Shown piece by piece: positions 36,468-48,144 of a stretch of DNA of 64,000 nucleotides. A program made the position numbers and the translations under genes. The first letter of the stretch is position 1, and each line of letters begins with the position of its first letter. The stretch is from contig BSYO01000003.1 of assembly GCA_033239525.1 (NCBI GenBank), positions 13,324,001-13,388,000 on the forward strand. Reading direction: 5' to 3'. The DNA is from Nepenthes gracilis. Lineage: Eukaryota; Streptophyta; Magnoliopsida; Caryophyllales; Nepenthaceae. The notes below the pieces were generated by a model, which had not been told where the DNA came from, did no database searches, and saw nothing but the letters and a program-made list of their open reading frames with translations.

Positions 36468-38557
36468 TATGACAGAATGGGTTTTTCTTTTGTCCTCAGA
36501 AATTTCCGTCACTACAGAAAACAGAAACCAAAGCCTAATTAACAATCTAAAGTTTCAAGGGCAAGAGAATAGAGTTTTTCCTAAAATTGAGCTAAACTGA
36601 AATACAAATCCTACTTATAACCTGCAAATATATAGAATAACATCATAATATCCATCAACAGGTACTCTCATCGTAGACACAGGATCACAGATTCCATATA
36701 ATTTCCTATGTCATATATTTCATATTACCTATCCACTATACTAATAGTTTGGAATAGAGATGCCACCTAGAACTTGTACAGAATATAGAAAATATATAGC
36801 AGAAGCCAAACTATATACCTGCAGAAGCATAATCCCTATTTCATCACATACATGACATGCATTTCTTATACAAAATCCATATACACACAAGATCCATATA
36901 CATAATCAGGTATTTACAATTCAACTATTTCTTTTCAAGATCTTCAAAATACTTCAGGTCTCCAAAGATCATCAGGCAAGACTTTAACTATTCTTTCTCA
37001 TTCAGAACTAGCTCTACCGTCTCATCTGGAGGGAAAAATAATAAAACAGTGAGCCGAAACCCACCAAGGTACATGAAAATATATAGTAAATGCTATCATG
37101 CATAACAGTTATGCAAATATACAAAATTATGGAAATATTCAGGGGCATAGCAGTGCATGAAAATAGAGAAAGTATAATTATATAATAATCAGACTTCAAA
37201 AAATATAAATCGGTAAACATAAATCAGAAGTCAGAAACCGATACAAAATCTGTGAATTATAGAAAATCTCCTTTTTCTATCAGTAAAAGAGCCAACCAGT
37301 AGACCCTAATAGCAGAAGGGGCAAATAATTGAGAATAGATTGTGTTCAATCCACACAATTCAAGGCCAATAACAGTTATCCCTTCTCATAGGACATCCCT
37401 TCCATGAGATTTAGTGTAGTAACGTTGGCCAATAATAGCAACTACCCTCTATGTTAACGCCCTTAGAAAGGGTGGATAACATATAACTCTATGGATAGAG
37501 ATATCCTCGATTACCACAATAATATTCTAAGGCATGTCGGAGAATCTAACCTGACTGTATATCAGTCCCGGGTCCTAGTTAACAGGATTAGAAATATTTT
37601 TTTTCTTATTTCTTAACTATAACTAATAAGGTTTCAGAAGTCAGTCAAAAAGTTTACAGTTAACCCTTCAAATTTGCTTCAAAAATCCACAATAATTTAA
37701 CAGTATAAATCAGTGTAAATTTTTTAGACATAAATCACATCATGGACATTATCTCATTACAAATCAACTTTTACATATCAGAAATTTTGGGTTAAAACCA
37801 TTAAATCCCTTCATTTTCGTGCTTAGGGTTTCGCCAAATAGTTCAAACGATAAATGAATACCAAATATATATATTTACATGAAATCAGAGGTATATATAG
37901 CAGTAAATACCGATAAATATAAAATCTATCTGATTAATTAGGAGAAAAAGGCATTATTTACAGTAAATATACAAAATCATGGATTTAGAGCAAAAATATA
38001 ATATTTGAGATACTAAAAAGCTGTAAAAACAGTAAATAGCGTCCGAAGTACACTTGCATGAGCTCGATCTATAGTTATCCTTACTCTGATTGGGTCTAGA
38101 TAGATGATTTTTTTACTTCCTTCCCTTTCCTCTCCTTCCTCTTTCTCTCCTTCATTCTTCTATCGTGCATTCTGCAACCCAAATGAGCCCCAAATCCCAC
38201 TTAAAAACACAAAGGAAAGAGATCACGGTCACATGACTGGTGCTCAAGCACCAGTCGAGTGGTGCTCGAGCACATGCTCTCACACTTTTGGGCCTCAGTT
38301 GGCACTCGAGCGACCCTCAAGCACCGGCCCCTCATAAAACCCTTGCCCCTACTCCACCTAGGGTAAGCCTCGAGTGGGCCTATTCGTAAAATTGTGCCTC
38401 ACCGGTGCTCGAGCACCGCTCGAGCGTCAATCCCATTTTCTTCCTATTTGCTCCTTTTTGCTTTAGTATCAAATCTTTTCTTATTCATAAGCCTAATCAT
38501 GATTATTATTAACTTAATTACTCCATATTTATCATTTTTTAGAATCGGGATCTTACA
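36468..38557 (-). repeat. 5' LTR of element F (2090 bp)
   Basis: Left end TATGACAGAA, right end TCTTACA. CTCGAGCAC-rich U3 at 38235-38430, donor-like CAT|GCAAGT at 38057 (weakened at -1), hairpin module 37290-37550, acceptor CTCCAG|ATGAG ending at 37026. It shares the TGTAAGATCC start with the 3' LTR remnant. Confidence 0.85.
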
Positions 38558-38562
38558 CCTTT

Positions 38563-38934
38563 ATTATTATTTCTCCTGAAATTGCAAGTAACTTTCCTAT
38601 TCCTCTTGCAAATCTTTGTTCCACATCTTCCTCGTGTACCAAAATATTAAGCGAAAAAACTTATTTTATTCTGCTATGAGGATTAATTTGGGAAATAATC
38701 TAATTCTTAGCTTTGACTGTGGAAGTTTAAACGTACGTGGAATATACGTGGCAATTGGGAGCTTGGCAAATTGTGGATTTGTGCTACATAATTTGTGGTT
38801 CTACATTTGTAAAAATGAAAACTGGGTTTTCTTGTTTAATTTGGAAAATGGATGAGAAAACAGAGCCTCGTGCTCTACTGGTTTAAATTGCATTTATAAT
38901 CAGTCCTGTATTTTATACAGAAGATAGTATACAC
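38563..38934. other. Unassigned AT-rich sequence
   Basis: No LTR, element or gene homology recognised. An ORF of 79 codons (38616-38855, plus) has no motif I know. It may be low-copy host sequence between F and the TG-rich tract. Confidence 0.4.
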
Positions 38935-39071
38935 ATATGTACGTGTAGGTATGTGTGTTTGGGTGTGTATGTGTGTGCATATATATAGGTATATACATAC
39001 ATGTATATGTTTATCGTGTACTGTATATACATACATATATGTGTGTGTGTGTGTGTAAATATATGTGTATT
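38935..39071. repeat. TG/TA-rich simple sequence, left of solo LTR D2
   Basis: Runs of TG, TATG and TACA, including a (GT) run at 39038-39056. It continues at 41898 after D2. The Tyr/Thr/His-rich frames here are translation artefacts. Confidence 0.85.
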
Positions 39072-41897
39072 TATAATGGAACAGATCCTTATCCTTAAAG
39101 GACCTTTCATTAATCACTCTTACTTAATTAAATGCAAATGTCCCAATTAATTAAAACATAAAATTTGTAGAAATTTGGGTAGAATTTGCTCTGCAATCGG
39201 ATGAAAACCAAAAATAGAACTTGTTAATTTGAACCTGTACAAACAAATAAATATTCACACTTCAACATTCTCATTACCACAAAACATACATAGGATCGAC
39301 ATTACCATATCAACCATGGCTCCAATACAGAATACTTAAATTAATATGTTGGATCTAAGAGAGATACCATCTAGGCCTAAATAAAAATCTACACATCCAA
39401 ATAAAGGTGAAAGCAGAACTATATCCACAGACTTGCGAAAGCATAACAATAACCATAAAATAATAATAAGCCACATTAATCTAACTCGACTATTTATGTT
39501 TTAATACATTAGACATATCCAAATCTCTGAGCCTTTAGCATCTAGCAAATCTCCTCAAGCAAATCCCTGTCCTTACTCTAACTAATCAAGCGTCAGCTCG
39601 ATACTCTTATCTAGGAGAAAGAAGAAGTAAGTGCGAGCTAACAAATCAACAAGTACATCATAACAAAATGATAATCAATATAGACAAAGATAAGTAAGAA
39701 AAGGTGTAAGCATGAAAGAGATACGTTAAATGGGAATATGATTAAGTATGCTTTGGTACACAGTTCACTTCTCTTTTGGATTATGATTTACACATAATTA
39801 TTCATCTTTGCGGACTAGGATCAGTAGGCTTTACTAACGAAAGGTGTGAAAAACGAGAAAAGGATCATGATAGTCCACATGATCTAAGGCTCACACGTTG
39901 TAATCAACATCCAATATTTATGGCCAACACAGGCATCGATTGGCCAACATACGCGTGGCATAGCACACGCTACCCTTACCTCCCGCGATCCATAGGCAGT
40001 CCTCATTCTTCCATAGTAATATTCTAAGGCCTAATAAGAGCATCATCTGCTTCAGTAAGTGGCCAGGATACATGGCCAGAGTAATTCTTGAATATCACCC
40101 ATCGTAACATAGTCTATGGTCCTAATTTCATATTCATATTCATTTGAGGGAAAGTCCACCATATCCAATTTAATTCACAATATCTCCATTTGAGAGATTC
40201 AAATGCTTACTATCACGTTGTGGGCTTCCCTCCGATCACATGTACGATTATTATCTTTCCTTTAGATAATTCATTCACAATATCTCCATTCGGGAGATCA
40301 ATTTAATTGTATATTCAATTGTGGATTTCCCCCCTTCACATATTTACACAGTCTTTATCTGTCATTTGGATTGAAATCTTTTCATGACTTAACTCGATGC
40401 ACGAGTATCATATGCGTAGAGAGGATTTAGAATTCTTAACATCATAAGGCAGATTTATTCAAAGGGCTTTCGGATACACATTCCCTTTGTAGTTGCACAT
40501 GCCAAAGCTTCCAAATTGTACGATTGGACTTACACAAATACATATCACTTAGTTAGCATTTAAACATGGGAAATTATGCAGATTATTGTTCAACATCCTT
40601 GGTGTACAGTACCCATGTGATCAGAACATGTAAACGGTGATCAGATACACATATCAATTAATCCTTAATATTCTGGACATCCAATGGTCATATCATCAAA
40701 TTCACAACATGGGTACTTATTATCGCAAGCCAATTGATGTGTTATAATCTAAATTAATCCATTAATAGGGTCGGGGCACGAGTTAAGATTTCCACGAACG
40801 AAACTTCATACAATACAACAAATCTCGAACATCTAGATTACATAGTCAAACTTATACATACATATCAATCGATCAGCAATTAAATATAGGAAAATTACGC
40901 AAAATATCATCCCAAGTCCTCGAGTGAATAGTCCCCATGAACAGTGCTCATGAATAGTATACGGATTTCACATATCGATTAATTCTTAGACTTTCAGACA
41001 TCCAATGGTTAAATTCTTGAACCCAAGGAATAGGTAACTATAATCCCAAGTCAATTTATATATTAATCCCCAAATCAAAGCTCAAACGGTGTCCAGGCAC
41101 AGGTTGGGGGCTTTGCAAACCAATTTCCATCTCAAACCACAAATTCGGATACCCCATCAATGAATGAACACATCTAGGTTGTGGATAACCACATTCTAGA
41201 CCCAAATTTAACAAATACCCCAAAATTTCGTGGGTGATGCATCCAGCCGTCGAGGTTAGGGTTTTCCTTGTCCGAATACATACCAAAACTACATTTTTTG
41301 ACACTAAATTTACATATATTAATGATTAGGGCATGGGGATTACAAAATATACATTTAATCGGGTATCAGAATGAGGATACCCAAAGAAAAATAAGACAAA
41401 AATGCAAGAAAATTAAAGAGGAGGGTATGAGTACACTTACCTTGACCCGATCTATCACTTTTTGAACTGGCTCTCGGATGGATTCGGACTCAAGATCCTC
41501 ATTCTCCACCTTCTCTCTCTTCCTCTTCCCTTTCCCTCCCTTTCTCTCTTTCTCTGGGAACCATCAAAATTCCGGTGAAAAATCGCACAAGGCCTTTTAT
41601 GAATAGGCCAGAGCTCAAGCACGAGGCGAGCACATGGTGAGCATGAGGTGCGCACGTGGCGAGTGCAACCAACCTGGAAATGGTGCCTCCCTCGGGCTCA
41701 AGCCAGTAGTGAGCCTGGTCTTGCTGGAATTTATGCCTCCTATTGGGCTCAAACCCACGGCGAGTCCAACTTTATAGTTTACTGTACTAAGGCTAATTTT
41801 CTAATTTTCTCAATTTTACTTAACCCAAACTTAATTATATTAATTATATTCACTGAATTACTAGAATTTATAATATTTTGGAGATTGGTACCTTACA
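39072..41897 (-). mobile_element. Solo LTR D2 (2826 bp)
   Basis: Same family as D, seen in GGATC-CATGGCTCCAATACAG and the CTTTGCGGAC...TACTAACGA block near 39810. The ends are degraded TATAATGGAA and intact CCTTACA. Flanks GTATT (39067-39071) and GTGTT (41898-41902) match at 4 of 5. The sense strand has a TATA-like CATAAAAGG (about 41595), a canonical AAG|GTAAGT donor at 41440 and an acceptor CTTAC...CTCCTAG|ATAAG ending at 39611. It lies entirely within the simple-sequence tract. Confidence 0.82.
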
Positions 41898-42136
41898 GTG
41901 TTGCTGTGTGCAAGAGTGGGTGAGTGTGTGCACTATGTGTGGTGGGTGTGTGTACTGCCAAGTGGTAGTGTGTTTTGGCAATATATATATATGATATTCG
42001 TGGCTGTGTGGGTGTGTGTGTACAGTGCACAGTGAGTTGGTGTGTGTGTATATAGAGGGGTGTATCCGGTGTATATATATATATATATACTTATATATCA
42101 TGTAGGTGCCATGTAGCAAAGTGTTGGCAGAATGTG

Positions 42137-42170
<34 letters not shown>

Positions 42171-42330
42171 GGTGTGTTGTAAGTGTGAATTCGGTGTGTG
42201 GGTGTGCGGCTGAGTAAGTGAAGGAGTGCACTGTGTGCAGTGTGTGTGGCGTGTGTTGGCAAATTATATATATGAATATATCTGTATGCTTGAAAATATA
42301 GATGACAATACACATGGATGGCATTTATGA
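41898..42330. repeat. TG/TA-rich simple sequence, right of solo LTR D2
   Basis: Long cryptic GT/TG tract with pure runs at 42144-42170 (GT) and 42072-42090 (TA). It is the other half of the 38935-39071 tract. Confidence 0.88.
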
Positions 42331-43198
42331 TGTGTATTTGTTGTATTAGAAATGTATGTTTTATATTGGTATGTGTAAGTGGGTATATGTGTATATTCGA
42401 GATTATTATTAGTAGATTATAGAATGAAATTAACAGTGTTGAATATTGTGATAGAAATCTTGAGAAATTATTTGGAATGGAATTTAATAAAAGTAGATGT
42501 TGTTGGCCTTGGTTCGATGGTGTCATGTTTATTGTCTATGACTTTAGAAACAAGTTCAATAAATTGGTGTCGGCAATGTTTTTTAATTTAAATCCGTTGA
42601 ATTGACATGTGTAGTGACATATTATGGGAATGCTTAAGTGTTAAAAATAAAGAAATTAGTTTTGGTCTGTTAGCGGGTAGTTGAATGTTAATGGAAATGG
42701 GATCAATAGTGTACTTGAATGTCAGTAATATCATTTAGATTCACAAGGTTTAGTAGGCCGATGCAATTTATTGGGTTGATATTGTTCAAAAATATTTTCA
42801 TATTTCTGAATTGTTCCTATTTTTGTTGGTGGCCTCCTTTACGTTAGTCTTGATTGCATGAGTATGGTCCTCTTCAGCACCGAATGACATTTCTATCATT
42901 AAAATTGCAAAGTTTTTTGTGCGTTATATTCGATTATGTGAATATTTAGATTATTGGCTTCTTACGGTTAAGGTTGAGGATAGTGTATAAAAAATATTAA
43001 GGTATCTAGTCAAATGGGAGACTACAGTATTTTAATGTGGTCTACGCATATCCGATACTGATTTCTGTAACATAATGGTGATGAAGTTTATTGCCTAATG
43101 CGGTGGAATGTTTATGGCCATGTGACCATCGTAGAGCATAATATCAAGGATATCATGGCGAGAGATGCTGGGTTTGACATATAGTGATGCCTTCCGTA

Positions 43199-43330
43199 CC
43201 ATGTCAAGTTGGAAGATGAGCATGTTGATGAGATCATCCTTACTTGGTTGAGTTGGATAATGAGTGTGTGAGTGAGATCTTCTGTGCCTAGTTGACTCGG
43301 AGGATAAGCATGCTAGCGAGATATCTATAC
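43199..43330 (+). repeat. Three tandem 44-bp units
   Basis: Units at 43199-43242, 43243-43286 and 43287-43330, each built as a GTTGAGTCGGA-like block, then ATGAGCATG, then GAGAT. A partial fourth follows (TTTGTTGGGCGGAG). They diverge by about a third and all keep exact 44-bp spacing. Confidence 0.8.
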
Positions 43331-44172
43331 TTTGTTGGGCGGAGTCTCCATGGACTATTGTCGGAGGTCAAACTTGCGAGCATCGGCTAGCCCATGCAAG
43401 TACCCAACCATCGGGGGATATACACGACTTTTGGTTCATAGTGTCGGAATATGGTCCAGGAGTGTTCTTTTGATATATGGTTGTCATTAATACCTCATGA
43501 GTTTGGAATTTAGTGGAATCAAGGAGTTGCTTTTGGTTAAATCCATGTGTTGCATTCTATGATAGTCTGAACAGCAGAATCCATGTTGTTTATTATCATT
43601 TAAGGTACATGTCATTCACACTAACATTTGGATAAGGGAATCCTTGTTCATCTTTTTATATCGGATTCTGAGGGATTTCCACTAGTTTATTGGTACTCTT
43701 AATATCCTTGTGATACGTTGGTCAAGGGTGACCTATTTTGTTTTTGAGTCATATCTACGACATGCGGTTCCTTGGATATTGTAGATTGATATATAAATGT
43801 TGCGACCATTAGATTTGGATATTTGAGATATTTATTATTTATTAAGCATTTTTTATTAATATCATATGTTGGTCTTTGGCTCACCCTTTGTTTTTCTTAG
43901 CTCTAGATTGAGTTGATTGTATAGTGCAGCTTGTGGGATTCTACTTTTGCTACAGGACTTCAGGTAGAGTAGATTATAGATGCTAGATGTTATATTTTGG
44001 TGGCGGACATTCCAAATATATTATTAACGGATGTTGAGTAGGTTTTTTTTTTGGGGTTGTGAACAGTGATCTTTGGTAGTCTTTATTTTAAGAAAAATTG
44101 TATGATATATTAATGAATCTGATATCAGTCTAATTAAATTGTATTGCTGTGATGATAGATTATGAATAATTT

Positions 44173-45594
44173 GGTGATGTGGGTTCTTCCCGTGCCTTCT
44201 CATCATCATGCCATCTGGGATCTCCTGCCCAGCGTTATGATGATGAGCTTTTTGCTAGGCAGGCTTTAAATGGGTGGCAACGAGTGGCCCGGCGGCGTAA
44301 CTCTGCACCCAAGAAAGCCCGGCGCCCTCATACCTGAAAACCTGTTTTGCTGCTGAACAGCAGCTTCTGATGGACCCTTTTGTCCCTGTCGCAATTGGCC
44401 AGGAGTCTTGTTGTTATGCTGCTGTTGGACTGTAAACTTTGGTGTATGTTGTTCCATCTCCACCCTATTGGTTGGCTTTAGTTTTTGCATGGGTGAGCTG
44501 GTATAAAGCCGAACCTGCTGCTGTATTTGCCTCTGCCACTGCGTTGGATGTGCTGGATGTGCTTCCAGTGGTTCTATGATGTTATCGGTGGCTGTTGAAG
44601 GATGAATGGAAGCTATTGCATGTGTCAACGCCTGCGGCAGATTATGACTCGGTCTGGAACATTGGGCCATGGCTGCTGTTTTCATTTGGTTCGTATGAGT
44701 TGTTGGTGGAAGGATGCGATTCATTTCTTTGTGTTAAATTGGCAGTTTGCTCTTTGGATAATTGCATGGAATATCCTTTTGCTTTTCATGCCAAGTTGTA
44801 AGCTGGAGTGTATATTTCTTTTGGCTTGAGTTTGCTAGAGGTGGCGATAGTAATTGGCGATCTTTGTCTTTCCTTCTTTGCTATATCCAGGAATTCTTTG
44901 GAATTAAGCGGGTGCCGACCGAAGATGTAGAGATCAGCAGCTGCTGGAATTGAAATTTGGTGTTTGCACTGTTGGTGGATTTTGCACCTAATCTTCTGGT
45001 TTTTTCACCAAGTGGGGCTGAATAGGCCTTCGGCTGGAATGAAGATCCTTTTCGGATGTTATTCTGTTGCCTTTTTTCGATAACTAGGGAGTCCTTATGA
45101 ATTGAAGGTGGTGTCAGCTTGGTGATTTAGCACTCTGGCAGTGTTGCATAGCTGATGGTATAGGCTTGTAAGTGCTCCTAGCGAGAAGGGTTTTCTTTGC
45201 AATTGCCCGGTGGTTACGTGGGGTGTTCTCTTGTTGTCTTTGCGGTGAGGCGGTTTGTTCTTGTCGTGTTGTGGTAGACTGCAGGAGAGGCGGCATTGCC
45301 CAGGGTTCCTCTGACAGGATGCAACCGATGCTGTAAGGAAGCTGGCTTGATGCGCAGCCTTTGATTGGCGGTGCAGGGTTCATATTTTTCATATTTTTTA
45401 TGAATGATATTTCATATTTTGTCTTGTTGAACGTTGTCCTCCTAGAGGCTTTTTATTATTATCTGATGTACCGTTTGCTCGGGTATGCCCCAGCGTTTTA
45501 TGTTTTAAATCCAAGTCAAAATACTTGGAGATAAAATATAGATATTGTAATTTTTTCTCCCTTTAATTCAAAATTCTTACTTACCCAAAAAAAA
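44173..45594 (+). mobile_element. Poly(A) retroposon, probably a 5'-truncated LINE
   Basis: Flanked by a 16-bp direct repeat AGATTATGAATAATTT (44157-44172 and 45595-45610). It ends with TTCTTACTTACCC followed by an A run at 45586-45595. Long TSD plus 3' poly(A) indicates target-primed reverse transcription, and the AAATTCTTACTTACCC tail resembles plant L1 3' ends. An initial 54-codon frame ends in a basic stretch (RRRNSAPKKARRPHT); no reverse transcriptase motif is visible. An antisense 152-codon frame (44266-44724) is Gln/Pro/His-rich and unrecognised; an internally inverted L1 piece or chance are both possible. Confidence 0.8.
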
Positions 45595-45681
45595 AGATTA
45601 TGAATAATTTTAAAATTTTAAGATTTTTTCTGCCTGAGCGGTCCAAATCATACTTGAAATTTAGGGTTCGGGTTGTCATAG

Positions 45682-45892
45682 TTTGGGCAAGTAAAGATGG
45701 AAGGCGATTTAGGCATCTGTCTAGGCATGAAGCATTGCTAGTGGGGTTTGAGACTATGGTTTGGGATCACTAGGCAGGGCACTTTCATCCATACAAACAT
45801 TTGTAACATATTGGCAATTCTAGCAATGTAAATTTCTCTCCATGGCAACAATGATCAAAGAATAAATATAATAAAGGCAACAATGATTATAC
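45682..45892. other. Short host flank and putative intron of HOS1-like fragment
   Basis: 45682-45840 shows nothing recognisable. On the minus strand, sequence from 45892 begins GTATAATC right after the HOS1-like frame, consistent with an intron start. Confidence 0.4.
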
Positions 45893-46093
45893 CGTTGACT
45901 GCACTTTCCACACAAGAACACATGCTCGCAAGAGTGCGATATTCCTTTCCTAGGACAACTGCAGCTCCTCAGATTTTTAGTGGCACGACATTGCTCAACT
46001 CTTTCCTCGTTACACAACTCAATCAGATCAACTGATACTAAATGCCATATTGCTTCCTGAACCGCTTTTTTGTTATAATTAGGCTGTAGAAAT
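45893..46093 (-). pseudogene. HOS1-like: HOS1-like exon fragment split by element G
   Basis: The minus-strand frame reads FLQPNYNKKAVQEAI, then VDLIELCNEERVEQCRAT, LRSC and SCEHVFLCGKCSQR. This resembles the N-terminal region and atypical RING of the plant E3 ubiquitin ligase HOS1 (cold signalling and nuclear-pore associated). I recognise it from memory of the family. The end at ...CAACG|GTATAA looks like an exon/intron border, so this is a genomic, not processed, copy. Element G (left TSD GAAAT at 46089-46093) cuts it. On the far side, sequence before 55670 in the same frame runs AVAAFRCSST for a few codons. No other HOS1 domain is seen, and several RING residues differ, so I call it a pseudogene fragment. 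Confidence 0.6.
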
Positions 46094-46833
46094 TGTAATG
46101 AGCCAAGCTTCAAAACATGATAATTAGGCAAAGGAGGGCTCTGTAGGGGTACCGGTTCCCAAAATATATTAAAAAATGAGTAATTAATTTAAAATAAGTG
46201 AATTAAGGTCAAGGGGTATGGGAGGAATCGGATCGAAAAGCCCAAAGATCCAAAATTGGTAAATCGAAAACCAAAGTTGTAAACCGAGAAACGTTAATTC
46301 GTAAATAAGATTATGGACTTTAAATTATGATAATCATTCCCTATTAAGGTTATATAATCAAAATTAGGGTCCAAGGATGAGAAGAATTGTATTGGATTTG
46401 ATGGGTCTCGGATGACAAAAACGTAAAGTAGGCTTGTTGCAGGCTCGATGCAGGCCAGACCCATGCCCGAGTAGTGCTGAGCACAAACGGGGCGCAAAAA
46501 ACAGAATGCATCGCTCGAAGTGGTGCTCTAGGAGCCACTCGAGCGGGTTTAGCAAAACCGGGCACTCGAAGAACACTCGGTTTGCGCTCGAGCGCAGCCA
46601 TTAATTTATACAGGGTGGCTACTTAGCACTGGAACGGTACTCGAGGGCCAGTCATGGGCCCCTCACTTGCTTTCTTTCCCTTCATTTTTATAAGGGATTG
46701 GGGCTCATTTTGGCTAGATCTCGACAGTAGAACGGGAAGGAGAGAAGAGATGAAGGATAGGGAAGAGAAAGGAAAGGGGAAATAAATTGGATCCGATCCG
46801 ATTCGGGTAAAAATAACTATAGACCGACCTCAG

Positions 46834-48059
46834 GTAAGTGTACCTTAGACGCTAGTTTCTGTTTTTACTGCTTTTTTGTATCTCAAAAATAGTATTTATA
46901 TTCTAAAAGCATGTTTTACAATGTTCTATATAAATAAAGTCTGTTTCTATAAATTATTTAGACAAATTTCATATATATATATACTGCAATATCTTGCTTC
47001 AATTTTATTAAAATGCATATGTTTGGTGTCTGTTTACTGTCTGAAAAGTTTGGCGAAACCCTAAGCATGAAATTGAAGGGATTGAACTGTTTTTGTCCAA
47101 AATCTCTATTATATAAAAGTTAATCTGTACTGAGATAAAACTCCTGATGTAATTTGTTCTCGAAAATTTTACACGGACTTAAATTGATAAATCACTGTGG
47201 ACTTCTGAGGCAAAACTAAAGGGTTTTAGACCGTTACTTGTATATTCGAAACAAAATTGAAGGGTTTCTAATTGTTTCTGTATATTCTAAAGTGAAACTG
47301 AAGGGTTTTAGACTATTATTGTATATTCTGAAACTTATTGAAGAGTTATTGTGAAACTCTAACTAATTTTTAAAACTAAAAAAAGTTTTTAGTTATGAAA
47401 TAAGAAGGAAAAATATTTTTGATACTATTAATTAGGACCCGTGACTGATATATAGTCAGGTTAGGTTCTCTGGCATACCTTAGAATGTTATGGTGGTAAT
47501 TGAGGGTAACTTTGTCCATGGAGTTATATGTGGTCCGTCCTTTCTCAGGGCGTTAACCTAAAGAGTAGTTTACTATTACCGGCCGGCATACTATACTGAA
47601 TCCCACGAGAAGGGATGTCCCACAAGACAGGACGACTATTACTTGCTTTGATTGTGTGCAAAGACAATCTATCCTCGATTATTTGCTCCCTCCGCAAGCA
47701 GGGTCTACTAGTTGGGTCCTTTATTGATAGAAAAGGGATTTTTCATATTTTATAGAATTGAGACCGATTTCTGCTTTCTGAAGCCTGTCTTATCAATTTA
47801 GTATTAACAAAGTATGATTACATTGACTTCTGCTTTCTGAAACTTGAGTGTTATTGTTTTTTGACAGTTTTGTAATCTCCTGCATCATGTTCTGCCACAT
47901 TTTTTGTAAATCGCTATTTTATAGCATTTATAGTCCAACATGCATCTGTAGCAGTTTTATCACATTCTGTTTTGTATAAACATTTTACTACATGCCTGTA
48001 TGTACCTTACAGGGCATCGGCTTACTATTTTACTATTTTTTCCCTTCAGATAAGGACAT
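46834..48059 (+). other. Putative GT-AG intron in the G 5' LTR (1226 nt)
   Basis: Donor CAG|GTAAGT is a perfect plant consensus. A branch-like CTTAC has its A at 48024, 35 nt before the acceptor AG (48058-48059), with a T-rich tract between. The donor lies about 145 bp after the TATA box. The 3' LTR copy has CAA|GCAAGT at 53838 and CCAG at 55064. Confidence 0.5.
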
Positions 48060-48144
48060 AGAGATGATACTAGATAAATGTAAATGATTGGAACTTAGCA
48101 AGGAGCTGGATGGACTTTTAAAGCTTTTGAAGACTTGGAATTTT

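Larger units (their letters stand above)
22465..38557 (-). mobile_element. Element F: pol-less LTR retrotransposon, outermost layer
   Basis: Minus strand. It has a 5' LTR (36468-38557), primer site, gag remnant (35700-36177), non-coding interior (23156-25613), polypurine tract and the inner part of a 3' LTR (22465-23142). Chromovirus C (TSD ATACT) splits the interior and E2 splits the 3' LTR. Without insertions the interior is about 3.7 kb. It is collinear with element G, for example the shared stretches at 25185-25230 versus the complement of 51020-51060, and 23330-23370 versus 52860-52910. No pol is present, so it is LARD-like. The right TSD would be CCTTT (38558-38562); the left partner is off-window. 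Confidence 0.8.
42331..45681 (+). repeat. Probable degenerate LTR (L) with nested poly(A) retroposon
   Basis: The start is not identifiable. An acceptor-like GGCTCACCCTTTGTTTTTCTTAG ends at 43900, as in the D-type LTRs, and the segment ends GGGTTGTCATA near 45681, like an eroded LTR terminus. The retroposon 44173-45594 interrupts it. There is no primer site or gag after the end, so it would be a solo LTR. 42331-43198 shows nothing else I can name. Confidence 0.4.

Noticed and set aside
41868..42526. Thr/His/Ile-rich frames up to 142 codons
   Set aside because: Translations of TG/TA simple sequence.
44266..44724. Annotating the antisense Gln-rich frame as a gene
   Set aside because: It is inside a poly(A) retroposon of opposite orientation, has no recognised domain and no promoter-like sequence; kept only as an observation.
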